Below are positions 9,115 to 17,007 of a DNA stretch of 64,000 nt, in pieces (within the stretch, counting starts at the first letter, position 1; the number at the start of each line of letters is the position of its first letter). The stretch covers positions 109,239 to 173,238 of the forward strand of contig NZ_JAQYWD010000006.1 in NCBI RefSeq assembly GCF_030145145.1, given 5' to 3'. Below the pieces are notes generated by a model. That model was given only the letters and a program-made list of their open reading frames with translations, was not told the DNA's origin and made no database searches. The position numbers and the translations under genes are program-made. The stretch is from Desulfobacula sp. (GTDB taxonomy: Bacteria; Desulfobacterota; Desulfobacteria; Desulfobacterales; Desulfobacteraceae).

Positions 9115-9966
9115 TTACAGAAGCGCCGTCATGGTAAAATCGCCTGGAATATCATGGGCGCGGGACGCAAATTCGTCCACGAACGGGTTTTCAATATAGT
9201 GGCGGACCACGGCTTTTATGCTGTCCACCCTTTCGGAGGCCGGCAGGACACTGCAGATCAACTCGATATAGTGACGGGAAATGACCGCATCAAGCGCCGG
9301 TTTGAAATTGATATCAAAAATCCATCCGATTTGAAGCACCTTGAAATCATTCAAATTCCGGATATGATGGGAGTCGACAATTTCTTTGTTGATTACCGCG
9401 TCATACACCTTGTCGGAGATACCCGGTGTGTCCGGCAACTCCAATTCAATGGCACGATTGGAAACACCGTCCTGGCGAAGATAATAGTCAGTCAAGACCT
9501 TCCAGATGTCAAGCTTGTCTGCATCCCGGAGCAATTTTGAAAAAAACAGGCACTGGTCGGTTTCCCCGTCGGGAAGACAGGCGCGGTTATGGTAGGATAC
9601 AATGCGGTAAATCAGGTCGGTTAGGGACGGGTTCAGGCCATTGAGCACATTGTTTTTTTTTAAGATTTTCACACTCAGTTCAGCGTGATTCTCGGATTTG
9701 TAGTCTGCAAAGGTGTTATATCTGGCATATTGTTCAAATCGTCCGATATCGTGGAAAAGGGCGGTTAATTCTGAAAATATCAGGGCTTCCTCACCCAGGC
9801 CCAGTGTGCTGCCGATAGTTATAATTTCTTCACAGACCCGCATTGTATGCATTTTTTTAAGCAGGATATTTTTTTGTACATCTTTTTGTGAATGGCTGAA
9901 CGTCATTAGGTATTCATGGAACCAGTCCTTGAAAGACTGCATCGTTTCTATGTCTATACGGGTCAT
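9115..9966 (-). CDS. HD-domain phosphohydrolase family protein
   Basis: Soluble 283-residue protein with an HD-type metal site: a leading His in KMHTMRVCEE near residue 39, then LTALFHDIGRFEQ near 73 with the His-Asp pair, and a later Asp in LLRDADKLDIW near 150. HD proteins hydrolyse nucleotides or phosphodiesters; nothing here indicates the substrate. It lies 15 nt downstream of the methyltransferase on the same strand, so the two are probably cotranscribed. It is separated by 167 nt from cooS. Confidence 0.8.
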   Translation of the reverse strand: MTRIDIETMQSFKDWFHEYLMTFSHSQKDVQKNILLKKMHTMRVCEEIITIGSTLGLGEEALIFSELTALFHDIGRFEQYARYNTFADYKSENHAELSVKILKKNNVLNGLNPSLTDLIYRIVSYHNRACLPDGETDQCLFFSKLLRDADKLDIWKVLTDYYLRQDGVSNRAIELELPDTPGISDKVYDAVINKEIVDSHHIRNLNDFKVLQIGWIFDINFKPALDAVISRHYIELICSVLPASERVDSIKAVVRHYIENPFVDEFASRAHDIPGDFTMTALL

Positions 9967-9981
9967 GTTTTTTTTACTCGC

Positions 9982-10782
9982 TTATTTGGCCCGGCAGTCT
10001 ATAATGCGATAGGGGATTGTCAGGCGGATGTGTCCTTTTTTTGTGGCCCTGTTATTTAACCGGGTCTCAATCTGATCAAAAACGGTGTTTATTTTGTTCG
10101 AATCGACCAGTTGTTTCCACCCGTTTAAAAAAAAATGTCGAATCAGGTAGTGGTTGAACAAGGTTGTGCCATCTGTAAATTTAAGGGTGAAGGCATCATC
10201 AAGGATCTGGTGGATGCGGAATCCTGCAGCATTTAACAGGACGACCAGCTCTTTTCGGGGCAATCGTTTTTGCCGGATCTGATCTTTCATTTTTTCTACA
10301 GCGGTCCCTAAAGATTCCTTCACTAAAATGGTTTCAAAAAGCGCATAAAATTCTTTCATGGTGTGCCTGGTATTCATGGCAATGACCATTTGGCCACGGG
10401 GTTTTATGACACGCTGGCATTCGGTTAAGGTCTGGTTCAAATCCCGGACATTGTTCACGCCGTTGTTGGATACAATCAGATGAAAACACTGGTCATCAAA
10501 GGGCAGGGTTTCTGCCAGTCCCTGGACGGGATGGACTGTGGGCAGGTGGTACGCCTGCTTTTTAAATACCAGCCGTTCCAGGGGGGATGCCAGGGGCTCT
10601 AATCCGAAAAACCGGCTGGTTCCCCCGAACCGGGCCGCGATTTCAATTAATGGAAACCCTTCTCCGCAGCCGATATCCAGCACATTGATATTTTTCTTGA
10701 AAATCAGTGTGTCCAACAGTTTCAGGCCAAATGGCGCGGACCATAAGGGCAGGTCATCAATAAAAACATTAAAATCATTCAC
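9982..10782 (-). CDS. Class I SAM-dependent methyltransferase
   Basis: 266-residue methyltransferase of the UbiE/COQ5-like group. Motif I is NVLDIGCGEGFPLIEI near residue 34; motif II acidic residue follows in FFGLEPLASP; motif III/post I resembles LPFDDQCFHLIVSNNGVNNV. The ending is basic. No target-recognition domain is present, so a small molecule is a more likely acceptor than DNA. It is probably the first gene of a two-gene unit with the HD protein. The 141-nt region upstream to the carboxyltransferase has no obvious terminator. Confidence 0.82.
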   Translation of the reverse strand: MNDFNVFIDDLPLWSAPFGLKLLDTLIFKKNINVLDIGCGEGFPLIEIAARFGGTSRFFGLEPLASPLERLVFKKQAYHLPTVHPVQGLAETLPFDDQCFHLIVSNNGVNNVRDLNQTLTECQRVIKPRGQMVIAMNTRHTMKEFYALFETILVKESLGTAVEKMKDQIRQKRLPRKELVVLLNAAGFRIHQILDDAFTLKFTDGTTLFNHYLIRHFFLNGWKQLVDSNKINTVFDQIETRLNNRATKKGHIRLTIPYRIIDCRAK

Positions 10783-10923
10783 GGGTCATCTCTTTTCAGC
10801 CCATGTGGGGAACATCATTCAAACGGTTCCTTTTGCCAGGTTAAAAACGGTAACATCAGTGTTGATCTTTTGTAGGATATTTTTTAATTAATTTCAACTT
10901 AAAGCGAATGACCAAAAGTTGAG

Positions 10924-12483
10924 TTAACAGCGCATCCCTCTTTTTTTTATGCCCAGATGGTGACGCTCCACCTCATAGGCCATATCAATCCAGTCGCATA
11001 AGATGGGTCGCGTTTCCCTGGGATCGATGATGTCCTCAAGACCAAAGGCTTCTGCGGTTTTGAACGGAGAGCTGACCGCCCTGTATTGGTCTTGAAGCGC
11101 TTTCAGGCAGGCTTCGGGATCATCGGAAGATTCGATCTCTGACCTGTGGGCCGCATAAACACCGCCTTCCACTGGAATGTTCCCGAAAATGGCAGACGGC
11201 CATGCATATCGCCAACTCAGGCGCGATCCCGTTTTCTGGGCAGCCCCTGCCACGCCAAAGCATTTGCGCAGGTAAATGACCGATAGCGGCACCGTGGCCT
11301 GGACGATGGAAAAACTGGCCCGGACACCCTTGCGAATGGTACCGTAAAGTTCACTTTTTTCCCCGATGGCAAATCCCGGCTGATCAACAAAATTGATGAT
11401 GGGCAGGTGAAATGTATCACACATGTCAATGAACCGCTGAAATTTTTCAGCCACATCATAGTTGAAGGCGCCCCCGTAAAATGCAGGGTCATTGGCCAGT
11501 ATGCCCACCGGGTATCCATTCAACCGTGCCAGTGCCGTAATTTGCGATCGGCCCTGGTATTTACCGATTTCAAAAACGGACCCCCGGTCCAGAACCTTTT
11601 TTAAAATGTGACGCATGTCATAGGCCCGTCTGACATTTTTGGGGATTGCACAAGCCAGGTCTTCTTCCATGCGGTCCGGGGAATCCTCTAAAGGCATTTT
11701 CCGTTGCGGCATCTGCCAGACATTTGAGGGCAGGTAGGATAAAAATGTTTTGATCTGATCCAGGGCATCAGCTTCATCTTCCGCTGCATTGTCCACAACA
11801 CCCGTCAAGCAGGTATGGAGCTTATAGCCCCCCAGGTCTTCTTTTGTGATATGATCCCCCATGCAGGCGGCTTTCACCAATGGGGGGCCGCCAACAAAAA
11901 CATGGGATTTTTCTTTGACCATGACTGAAAAATGACTTTGGACCATGTACAAGGCCCCCAGTCCGGCCACTGAACCAAACCCGGCAGATACCACCGGAAC
12001 CTCTGACATGATATCCACCCTGTCCTGAACACATTCATCGCCTGAACTGGGCAGTTCTGAATAGCCGATTTCAAGGATTTCCTTTATGGACCCCCCCGCC
12101 CCCTCAATCAGCCGGATAACCGGAAGTTTCAAAGACCGGGCCATTTTGACAAAATAAGCGCCTTTGCTTTTGTATAATCGGCCGACGGAAGCCCCTTTGA
12201 CGGTGAAATCATCCCCGTGAACCGCTACTTTCCGCTGATGGATGGTTGCGGTTCCCATGATAAACGGGCAGGGCACCACATGGGTTAATTCCTGGTTGTC
12301 ATACGTGGCCACACCGGCAAGCTGACCCCTTTCTTTAAACGACCCTTTATCAGTTAATGCCGCGATCCTTTCCCGCACGGTCAGTTTTTGACTGGCATGT
12401 TGACGATCAATGTTTTTTTGCCCCCCCAGCTGACGGGCAAAGCGTTTCCTTTGTTTAAGTTCTTCAATTTCAGTTTCCCACAT
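10924..12483 (-). CDS. Acyl-CoA carboxylase/decarboxylase carboxyltransferase subunit
   Basis: 519-residue carboxyltransferase of the PccB/MmdA/GcdA family, which moves a carboxyl group between biotin and an acyl-CoA thioester. N- and C-terminal crotonase-fold halves are recognisable: LIEGAGGSIKE and GSVAGLGALY in the first, ILANDPAFYGGAFNYD, FVDQPGFAIG and GAAQKTGSRL in the second, forming the two oxyanion holes. The start is taken as the ATG at MWETEIEE, which has AAGGA upstream; a GTG nine codons earlier is possible. No biotin carboxylase or biotin carrier is nearby. It ends an operon with hydroxyacyl-CoA dehydrogenase and enoyl-CoA hydratase, so a glutaconyl-CoA decarboxylase alpha subunit is an attractive alternative to a propionyl-CoA carboxylase beta subunit. 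Confidence 0.88.
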   Translation of the reverse strand: MWETEIEELKQRKRFARQLGGQKNIDRQHASQKLTVRERIAALTDKGSFKERGQLAGVATYDNQELTHVVPCPFIMGTATIHQRKVAVHGDDFTVKGASVGRLYKSKGAYFVKMARSLKLPVIRLIEGAGGSIKEILEIGYSELPSSGDECVQDRVDIMSEVPVVSAGFGSVAGLGALYMVQSHFSVMVKEKSHVFVGGPPLVKAACMGDHITKEDLGGYKLHTCLTGVVDNAAEDEADALDQIKTFLSYLPSNVWQMPQRKMPLEDSPDRMEEDLACAIPKNVRRAYDMRHILKKVLDRGSVFEIGKYQGRSQITALARLNGYPVGILANDPAFYGGAFNYDVAEKFQRFIDMCDTFHLPIINFVDQPGFAIGEKSELYGTIRKGVRASFSIVQATVPLSVIYLRKCFGVAGAAQKTGSRLSWRYAWPSAIFGNIPVEGGVYAAHRSEIESSDDPEACLKALQDQYRAVSSPFKTAEAFGLEDIIDPRETRPILCDWIDMAYEVERHHLGIKKRGMRC

Positions 12484-12543
12484 ATGGCTGTTCCTTATGG
12501 TTGTTTTCACCTTCGCCTGCTGACGGCGTGATCTGAATTTCCA

Positions 12544-13275
12544 TCAGTCATTTTTTAACAGTGATTGGTTTTTGGATTTTCTGGAGATTAATTTGTCGAT
12601 TTCCTCTATATGGCGCGCGCAAAGATTACCGGCCTGTTGAAAATCCTTGTTTTTCAATGCCCGTGTGATTTGCCGGTGCTCCTGGATGGTCCGGCTTGCC
12701 ATGGCAGTGGATGCTTTTACCTGTTTGAAAAAATCATATTCCATATTCAGTACAATCTTATGCATTAAAATAATAAAGGCATTTTGGGTCATTTCTGAAA
12801 TGATGCTGTGAAATTGAATATTGGATTGAAGTCTTTTTTCTGCATTTCCGTGTTTCAGGTGATGCTCAGCCTGAACAATGGTCTCTTCCATCCGCTCAAT
12901 ATAGGCTGCCGTCTCTGACGGGTCTATCATCCGGGTGATAATGACGCTTTCCAGAAGGCTCCGGGCGTCACTCAATTGTTCAAGGGTCATATGGCTCATC
13001 TGCAGGATTTTTCCCATTTGAACCGCCACATCATCCATCACCATTTTTTTTACATATGCGCCGCCCTTTGCCCCCTGCCGGACTTGAATAATACCATGCT
13101 GTTTGAGGGACAATAAGGCTTCCCGGATGGTGACACGGCTCACGCCAAAGGTCTTGCTCAATTCGTGTTCAGACTGGAGCTTGTCGCCGGGTTTCAGATC
13201 CCCCCTGAAGATGGCTTCTGTTATCTCGTTGGTAATCTTTTCATACAAAGGGGTTTGATTTAATCGTTTAAACAT
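12544..13275 (-). CDS. GntR-family (FadR/FCD subgroup) transcriptional regulator
   Basis: 243-residue regulator. The N-terminal winged helix shows the GntR signature (ELSKTFGVSRVTIREALLSL near residues 42-61, then GIIQVRQGAKGG as the wing). The C-terminal all-helical FCD domain holds the usual metal-binding type residues, including D83 in the SDARSLLE segment and a His in QFHSIIS. It sits between the enoyl-CoA hydratase (2-nt gap) and the carboxyltransferase (60-nt gap), so it probably regulates its own operon in response to an acyl-CoA or organic acid. The palindrome at 15052-15078 in front of the operon fits the TnGTnnnACnA-type site of this subgroup. Confidence 0.93.
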   Translation of the reverse strand: MFKRLNQTPLYEKITNEITEAIFRGDLKPGDKLQSEHELSKTFGVSRVTIREALLSLKQHGIIQVRQGAKGGAYVKKMVMDDVAVQMGKILQMSHMTLEQLSDARSLLESVIITRMIDPSETAAYIERMEETIVQAEHHLKHGNAEKRLQSNIQFHSIISEMTQNAFIILMHKIVLNMEYDFFKQVKASTAMASRTIQEHRQITRALKNKDFQQAGNLCARHIEEIDKLISRKSKNQSLLKND

Positions 13276-13277
13276 GA

Positions 13278-14048
13278 TTAATTTCCTTGGAATACAGGGG
13301 GCCTTTTTTCCAGATAGGCCCGGATGCCTTCCCGGGCATCCCGGGTCTTGTAGGCATCGCCATACAGCCGGGAAGACACTGCTAACGCCCGGTCCATATC
13401 CAGATCCATGACCGAGTTGATGGCCTGCTTGGCCAGAGCGATTGAAGCAGGTCCCCGGGCCAGTTGTTCTGCCATATCCAATGCGGTCTGCATCAATTGC
13501 TCCCGGGGGATCACACGGGTCACCAGGCCCATGGTCTCTGCCTCGGCAGCGGTAATAATTTTTCCAAAGTAAATCATCTCTTTGGCCCTGGGAATGCCGA
13601 TGGTGCGTGGCAATCGTATATTGGCCCCATACCCCGGCAGAATGCCGACCTTGACTTCGGGTTGCCCGAATTTGGCATTTGGGCTGCAGATACGGATGTC
13701 GCAGGCCAGCGCCAGTTCCAGGCCGCCACCCAGGGCCCAGCCATTGATCGCTGCGATGACAGGGATGGGCATATTTTCCAGGAATAAAAAAAGGGTGCTC
13801 CCCTGCCGGGAAGACTGCACCGCGTCTTCAATGGAATACGATTCCATTGCCCGTATGTCGGCGCCTGCGGCAAACGCGTCTCCGGCACCGGTGATGATGG
13901 CTGCCCGTATCTGGTTATTGCCGTCAATTTCTTTTAAAATCGTGAAAAGTTCTTGACGGGCGCTGGCCGTCAGAGCGTTTTGTTTCTCCGGACGATTCAA
14001 GGTGATGACAGCCATTCGGTCTTTTTTTTCAAGTGTTACCTGCCCCAT
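13278..14048 (-). CDS. Enoyl-CoA hydratase (crotonase family)
   Basis: Hydrates 2-enoyl-CoA such as crotonyl-CoA to the 3-hydroxy derivative; 256 aa. Both catalytic glutamates are in place: WALGGGLELALACDIR and FGQPEVKVGILPGYGANIRL. The oxyanion hole is AGADIRAME near residue 66. The start is taken at the second of two nearby ATGs (14048), which has AAGGA at proper spacing; the first (14054) is only 3 nt from it. It follows hbd by about 13 nt and precedes gntR by 2 nt. With hbd it makes two consecutive beta-oxidation steps. Confidence 0.93.
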   Translation of the reverse strand: MGQVTLEKKDRMAVITLNRPEKQNALTASARQELFTILKEIDGNNQIRAAIITGAGDAFAAGADIRAMESYSIEDAVQSSRQGSTLFLFLENMPIPVIAAINGWALGGGLELALACDIRICSPNAKFGQPEVKVGILPGYGANIRLPRTIGIPRAKEMIYFGKIITAAEAETMGLVTRVIPREQLMQTALDMAEQLARGPASIALAKQAINSVMDLDMDRALAVSSRLYGDAYKTRDAREGIRAYLEKRPPVFQGN

Positions 14049-14061
14049 AAACATGCTTCCT

Positions 14062-14907
14062 TTACGTATAGTCGTAAAACCCTTTCCCGGTTTTTCTGCC
14101 GAGATACCCCGCTTTCACCATATTTTTCAATATTCCCGGGGGAAAATGAGCGGGTTCCCTTGTCTCATTGTAGATGTTCAGCCGGGCATTCAAAACCACA
14201 TCAAGTCCCACCAGGTCCATCAATTCGAACGGCCCCATGGGGTTCCCCAGACCAAGCCGGATGGCCTTGTCAATATCTTCCACGCTGGCGACACCTTTTT
14301 CCAGAAGTCTCAATGCCTCCAGAAAAGCCATGCCGTTTATCCGGTTGACAATAAATCCGGCACTGTCCCGGTTGACCACAACCGGTTCTTTTGCAAGGGT
14401 GAAAACGAACTGTCTGGCTGTTTCAACGGTATCCTCTGAAGTGGCAAGGCTTTTTATAATTTCTACCAGCTTCATTTTGTGAACCGGGTTGAAAAAATGA
14501 AGACCCAGAAATCGTTGTGGATGCGCAATGGCAGCTGAAATATCTGTAATGGGAATGGCGGAGGTGTTTGTGGCAAAAATGGTATCCAGCCCGCAGATGG
14601 ATTCGAGTGCCTTAAAAATGTCCTGTTTAAGGGTTATATTTTCAAATACGGCTTCAATGACCATATCTGCTGTTGCCGCCCCGTTGAAACTGGTTTCTTT
14701 TTTAAGGTTAGCAAAAATATCAGCGGCCTTTTGGTCGAGCAATTGTTTTTTTTCGAGCTTTTGCAACGCCCTTTCAATATTGTGTACGGCCTTATCAAGG
14801 CAGGGGCCGTCTGTGTCCATTATCGACACATGATAACCGGCTTGACAGCAGGTCTGGGCAATACCGCTCCCCATTATTCCTGATCCAATGACCCAAATTT
14901 TTTTCAT
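14062..14907 (-). CDS. hbd: 3-hydroxyacyl-CoA (3-hydroxybutyryl-CoA) dehydrogenase
   Basis: 281-residue NAD(P)-dependent dehydrogenase, the length of short-chain Hbd proteins rather than the multifunctional FadB. N-terminal Rossmann motif VIGSGIMGSGIAQ (residues 5-17) followed by the acidic MDTD for NAD preference; catalytic His in GLHFFNPVHKMKLVE near residue 135; C-terminal dimer domain with GLGNPMGPFELMDLVGLD. RBS AGGAG 7 nt upstream of the ATG. First gene of the hbd-ech-gntR-carboxyltransferase operon, behind the palindromic promoter region near 15.07 kb. Confidence 0.94.
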   Translation of the reverse strand: MKKIWVIGSGIMGSGIAQTCCQAGYHVSIMDTDGPCLDKAVHNIERALQKLEKKQLLDQKAADIFANLKKETSFNGAATADMVIEAVFENITLKQDIFKALESICGLDTIFATNTSAIPITDISAAIAHPQRFLGLHFFNPVHKMKLVEIIKSLATSEDTVETARQFVFTLAKEPVVVNRDSAGFIVNRINGMAFLEALRLLEKGVASVEDIDKAIRLGLGNPMGPFELMDLVGLDVVLNARLNIYNETREPAHFPPGILKNMVKAGYLGRKTGKGFYDYT

Positions 14908-15293
14908 TGATTTTCTCCTGATGTTTCAGTGGTTTTCCCGGGGTGCTTTCACACGTTAGCCGTTTGCGTGGTCGTATTCAGGACGAATAAACACATGCTT
15001 ATGTCTCGATAAACACCATTTCCCTGCAAAAGGCTGACAGGAAACCAAAATATATTTATATGTATAACATATAAATATGATATGTCAATTTTTATCCCCG
15101 GTATCGCCTGGTTGCTTTTTTGCCGTTGGGCGGCGTGTCAGCAAAGGGCTGGACGAAGAGCCGGGGAAAAATACGCGGGTCTTTTCTTGTTTAAAAAAAA
15201 GGGCCATGGTATACAAAAAACCATAATATGAAAGGGTGTCGATCTGTTACTGAAATCACTGTAAACAAAAGAGATTAAACACAAGGGGGCCAT
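14908..15293. other. 386-nt divergent intergenic region
   Basis: Separates the hbd operon (minus) from the flavoprotein gene (plus). Apart from the palindromic promoter region described at 15052-15088, the part nearest the plus-strand gene contains an A-rich stretch and the ribosome site AAGGGGG just before the ATG at 15294. No small gene or RNA is evident. Confidence 0.6.
15052..15088 (-). promoter_or_regulatory. Promoter overlapped by a perfect palindrome, likely GntR operator of the hbd operon
   Basis: Positions 15052-15078 form an exact inverted repeat: arms ATATTTATATGT and ACATATAAATAT around a 3-nt ATA centre. The core TATGT-ATA-ACATA fits the GT-N3-AC style site of FadR-subfamily GntR proteins. 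On the minus strand a TTGACA (complement of 15083-15088) is followed after 16 nt by TATACA (complement of 15061-15066), so the palindrome covers the -10 element, as a repressor site would. It lies about 150 bp before hbd; the divergent flavoprotein gene at 15294 is on the other side. Confidence 0.7.
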
Positions 15294-16988
15294 ATGCATA
15301 CCCTGGCCGTTATTGGATGCGGTTTGACTGGGACCTCTCTGGTCTATCAATTTGTTCGAAACATGACGTGTCGTAAGGCGAAAACGAAAAGGACATCTCC
15401 TGGAATCAGCCTGCTGATCCTTGACCAAAGCCGGCAGCCGGGTCCTGGTTTTCCCTATGCCAAAGACCAGATATACCCTTTTCATATCAGCAATATGCCT
15501 GGCCGGGAAATGAGTATTGTTGCATCGTGTAACACTGATTTTACAGATTGGCTCAGGAAACATCACATCGACCTGAAGTTAAAATATCCAGAACTGGACC
15601 AGTGGTTTACGGAGAATGGGATTGATCTGTTATACGGCCAGTGTCTGCCCCGGATGATCATGGGGGAATACCTTAAAGATCGATTTGACGGTGCCCTCCG
15701 AATGGCAGCAAATGAAGGGATCTCGGTGTCTTTGCATACCCAGTGCACGGTGACCGGGATACATTCCAAAGACAATGGCTTTTCAATAGAAACGATTGAT
15801 AAAAACACCCATACGGTGAACGCCTTTATGAGTGAACGGATCATCCTGGCCACCGGACACTGGATCACACAACATCAGCAAATAGGGTATTTTGATTCCC
15901 CCTGGCCGGCGAACCGACTGATCGAGGAAATTCCCCAAGGCTCACGGGTTGCCATTATTGGAACCAGTTTGAGTGCAATAGATACAGTCTTAACCCTTTT
16001 TTCCGACGGCAGGTTTGAATGGCAAACCAATGGCCGATTAACCTTTATACCCGCCCATCATTCCAGAACGGCGACCATGTATTCGAGAACCGGTATTTTG
16101 CCGAGGGTCCGGGGCAAAACAGGACACTATCAAAATCAATTTTTTTCTGTTCAGCAGATCAATCGTTTGGTAGAAAGGAAAGCGAAACGGTTAGTCCTGG
16201 AAGATCTGTTCTCGCTGCTGCAAAAAGAATTGGCCCTTGCATATGATGCTTCCATAAACTGGAAACAGGTCATTGCCACCGGAAAAAATGCAGTGTCCAT
16301 GCTCCTGGCGAATATTCAAGATGCTGAAAATGGGGATAATCCCGGCGGCGACATTTTATGGCAAACTATTTTGTTCCAGTCAATACCGGTGATCAAAAAG
16401 GCCTATTTAAATTTAACCGCCTCACAGCGTAAACGGTTCGAGAAACACTATAAATCCATATTTATGGCCCATGCCGCTGTTATCCCGCTGTTAAATGCGA
16501 AAAAATTGCTGGCATTAATGACATCCGGCGTTTTAAAGGTTGAAAAATTGTCTGCTCACTACGAACTGAACCCCATTACAGATGATCAAGGGTTTGAATT
16601 CTGTTATCCGGATGCGGCCGGTAAACCAGTGAAAAAAAGGTATCCGTTTGTTGTCGATGCAAGGGGACAGTCTCTCGCGTATCAGACCAATCCTTCAAAA
16701 CTGGCGAAACAGATGATATCCTCCGGGCTTGTGCTCCTTGAAAATCAAGATCCTTCTTTGCCGGCAGAACAGCACAACCCTGGTGGCGTATGGATTGATC
16801 CTGACACCTACCGTGTCATGACCAAAGGTCCCGGGCAAACCATTTCAGCCTCAGATAAAATGTATGCGGTTGGTGTGATGACCGGTGGGCAGATTATCAA
16901 TACCAGCATGGCATATCAATGTGCCATTGCAGCAGATACGGTGTCGAAACACATTATTGATGACGTGTTGAAGACCGTTCAAAAATGA
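15294..16988 (+). CDS. FAD/NAD(P)-binding family protein of unknown substrate
   Basis: 564-residue flavoprotein-like protein. It opens with a dinucleotide-binding motif VIGCGLTGTSLVYQF (residues 5-19) and the segment LLILDQSRQPGPGFPYA, typical of the FAD_NAD_binding group that includes N-hydroxylating monooxygenase relatives. A second nucleotide site is visible in RVAIIGTSLSAIDTVL near residue 220, and the C-terminal third has an FAD-type MYAVGVMTGGQIINTSMAYQ segment. RBS AAGGGGG precedes the ATG. It is monocistronic, divergent from the hbd operon and convergent with glpD. I cannot name its reaction; in an anaerobe a monooxygenase role is unlikely. Confidence 0.7.
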   Translation: MHTLAVIGCGLTGTSLVYQFVRNMTCRKAKTKRTSPGISLLILDQSRQPGPGFPYAKDQIYPFHISNMPGREMSIVASCNTDFTDWLRKHHIDLKLKYPELDQWFTENGIDLLYGQCLPRMIMGEYLKDRFDGALRMAANEGISVSLHTQCTVTGIHSKDNGFSIETIDKNTHTVNAFMSERIILATGHWITQHQQIGYFDSPWPANRLIEEIPQGSRVAIIGTSLSAIDTVLTLFSDGRFEWQTNGRLTFIPAHHSRTATMYSRTGILPRVRGKTGHYQNQFFSVQQINRLVERKAKRLVLEDLFSLLQKELALAYDASINWKQVIATGKNAVSMLLANIQDAENGDNPGGDILWQTILFQSIPVIKKAYLNLTASQRKRFEKHYKSIFMAHAAVIPLLNAKKLLALMTSGVLKVEKLSAHYELNPITDDQGFEFCYPDAAGKPVKKRYPFVVDARGQSLAYQTNPSKLAKQMISSGLVLLENQDPSLPAEQHNPGGVWIDPDTYRVMTKGPGQTISASDKMYAVGVMTGGQIINTSMAYQCAIAADTVSKHIIDDVLKTVQK

Positions 16989-17007
16989 TCGGATTGACTG
17001 CGGGGGG

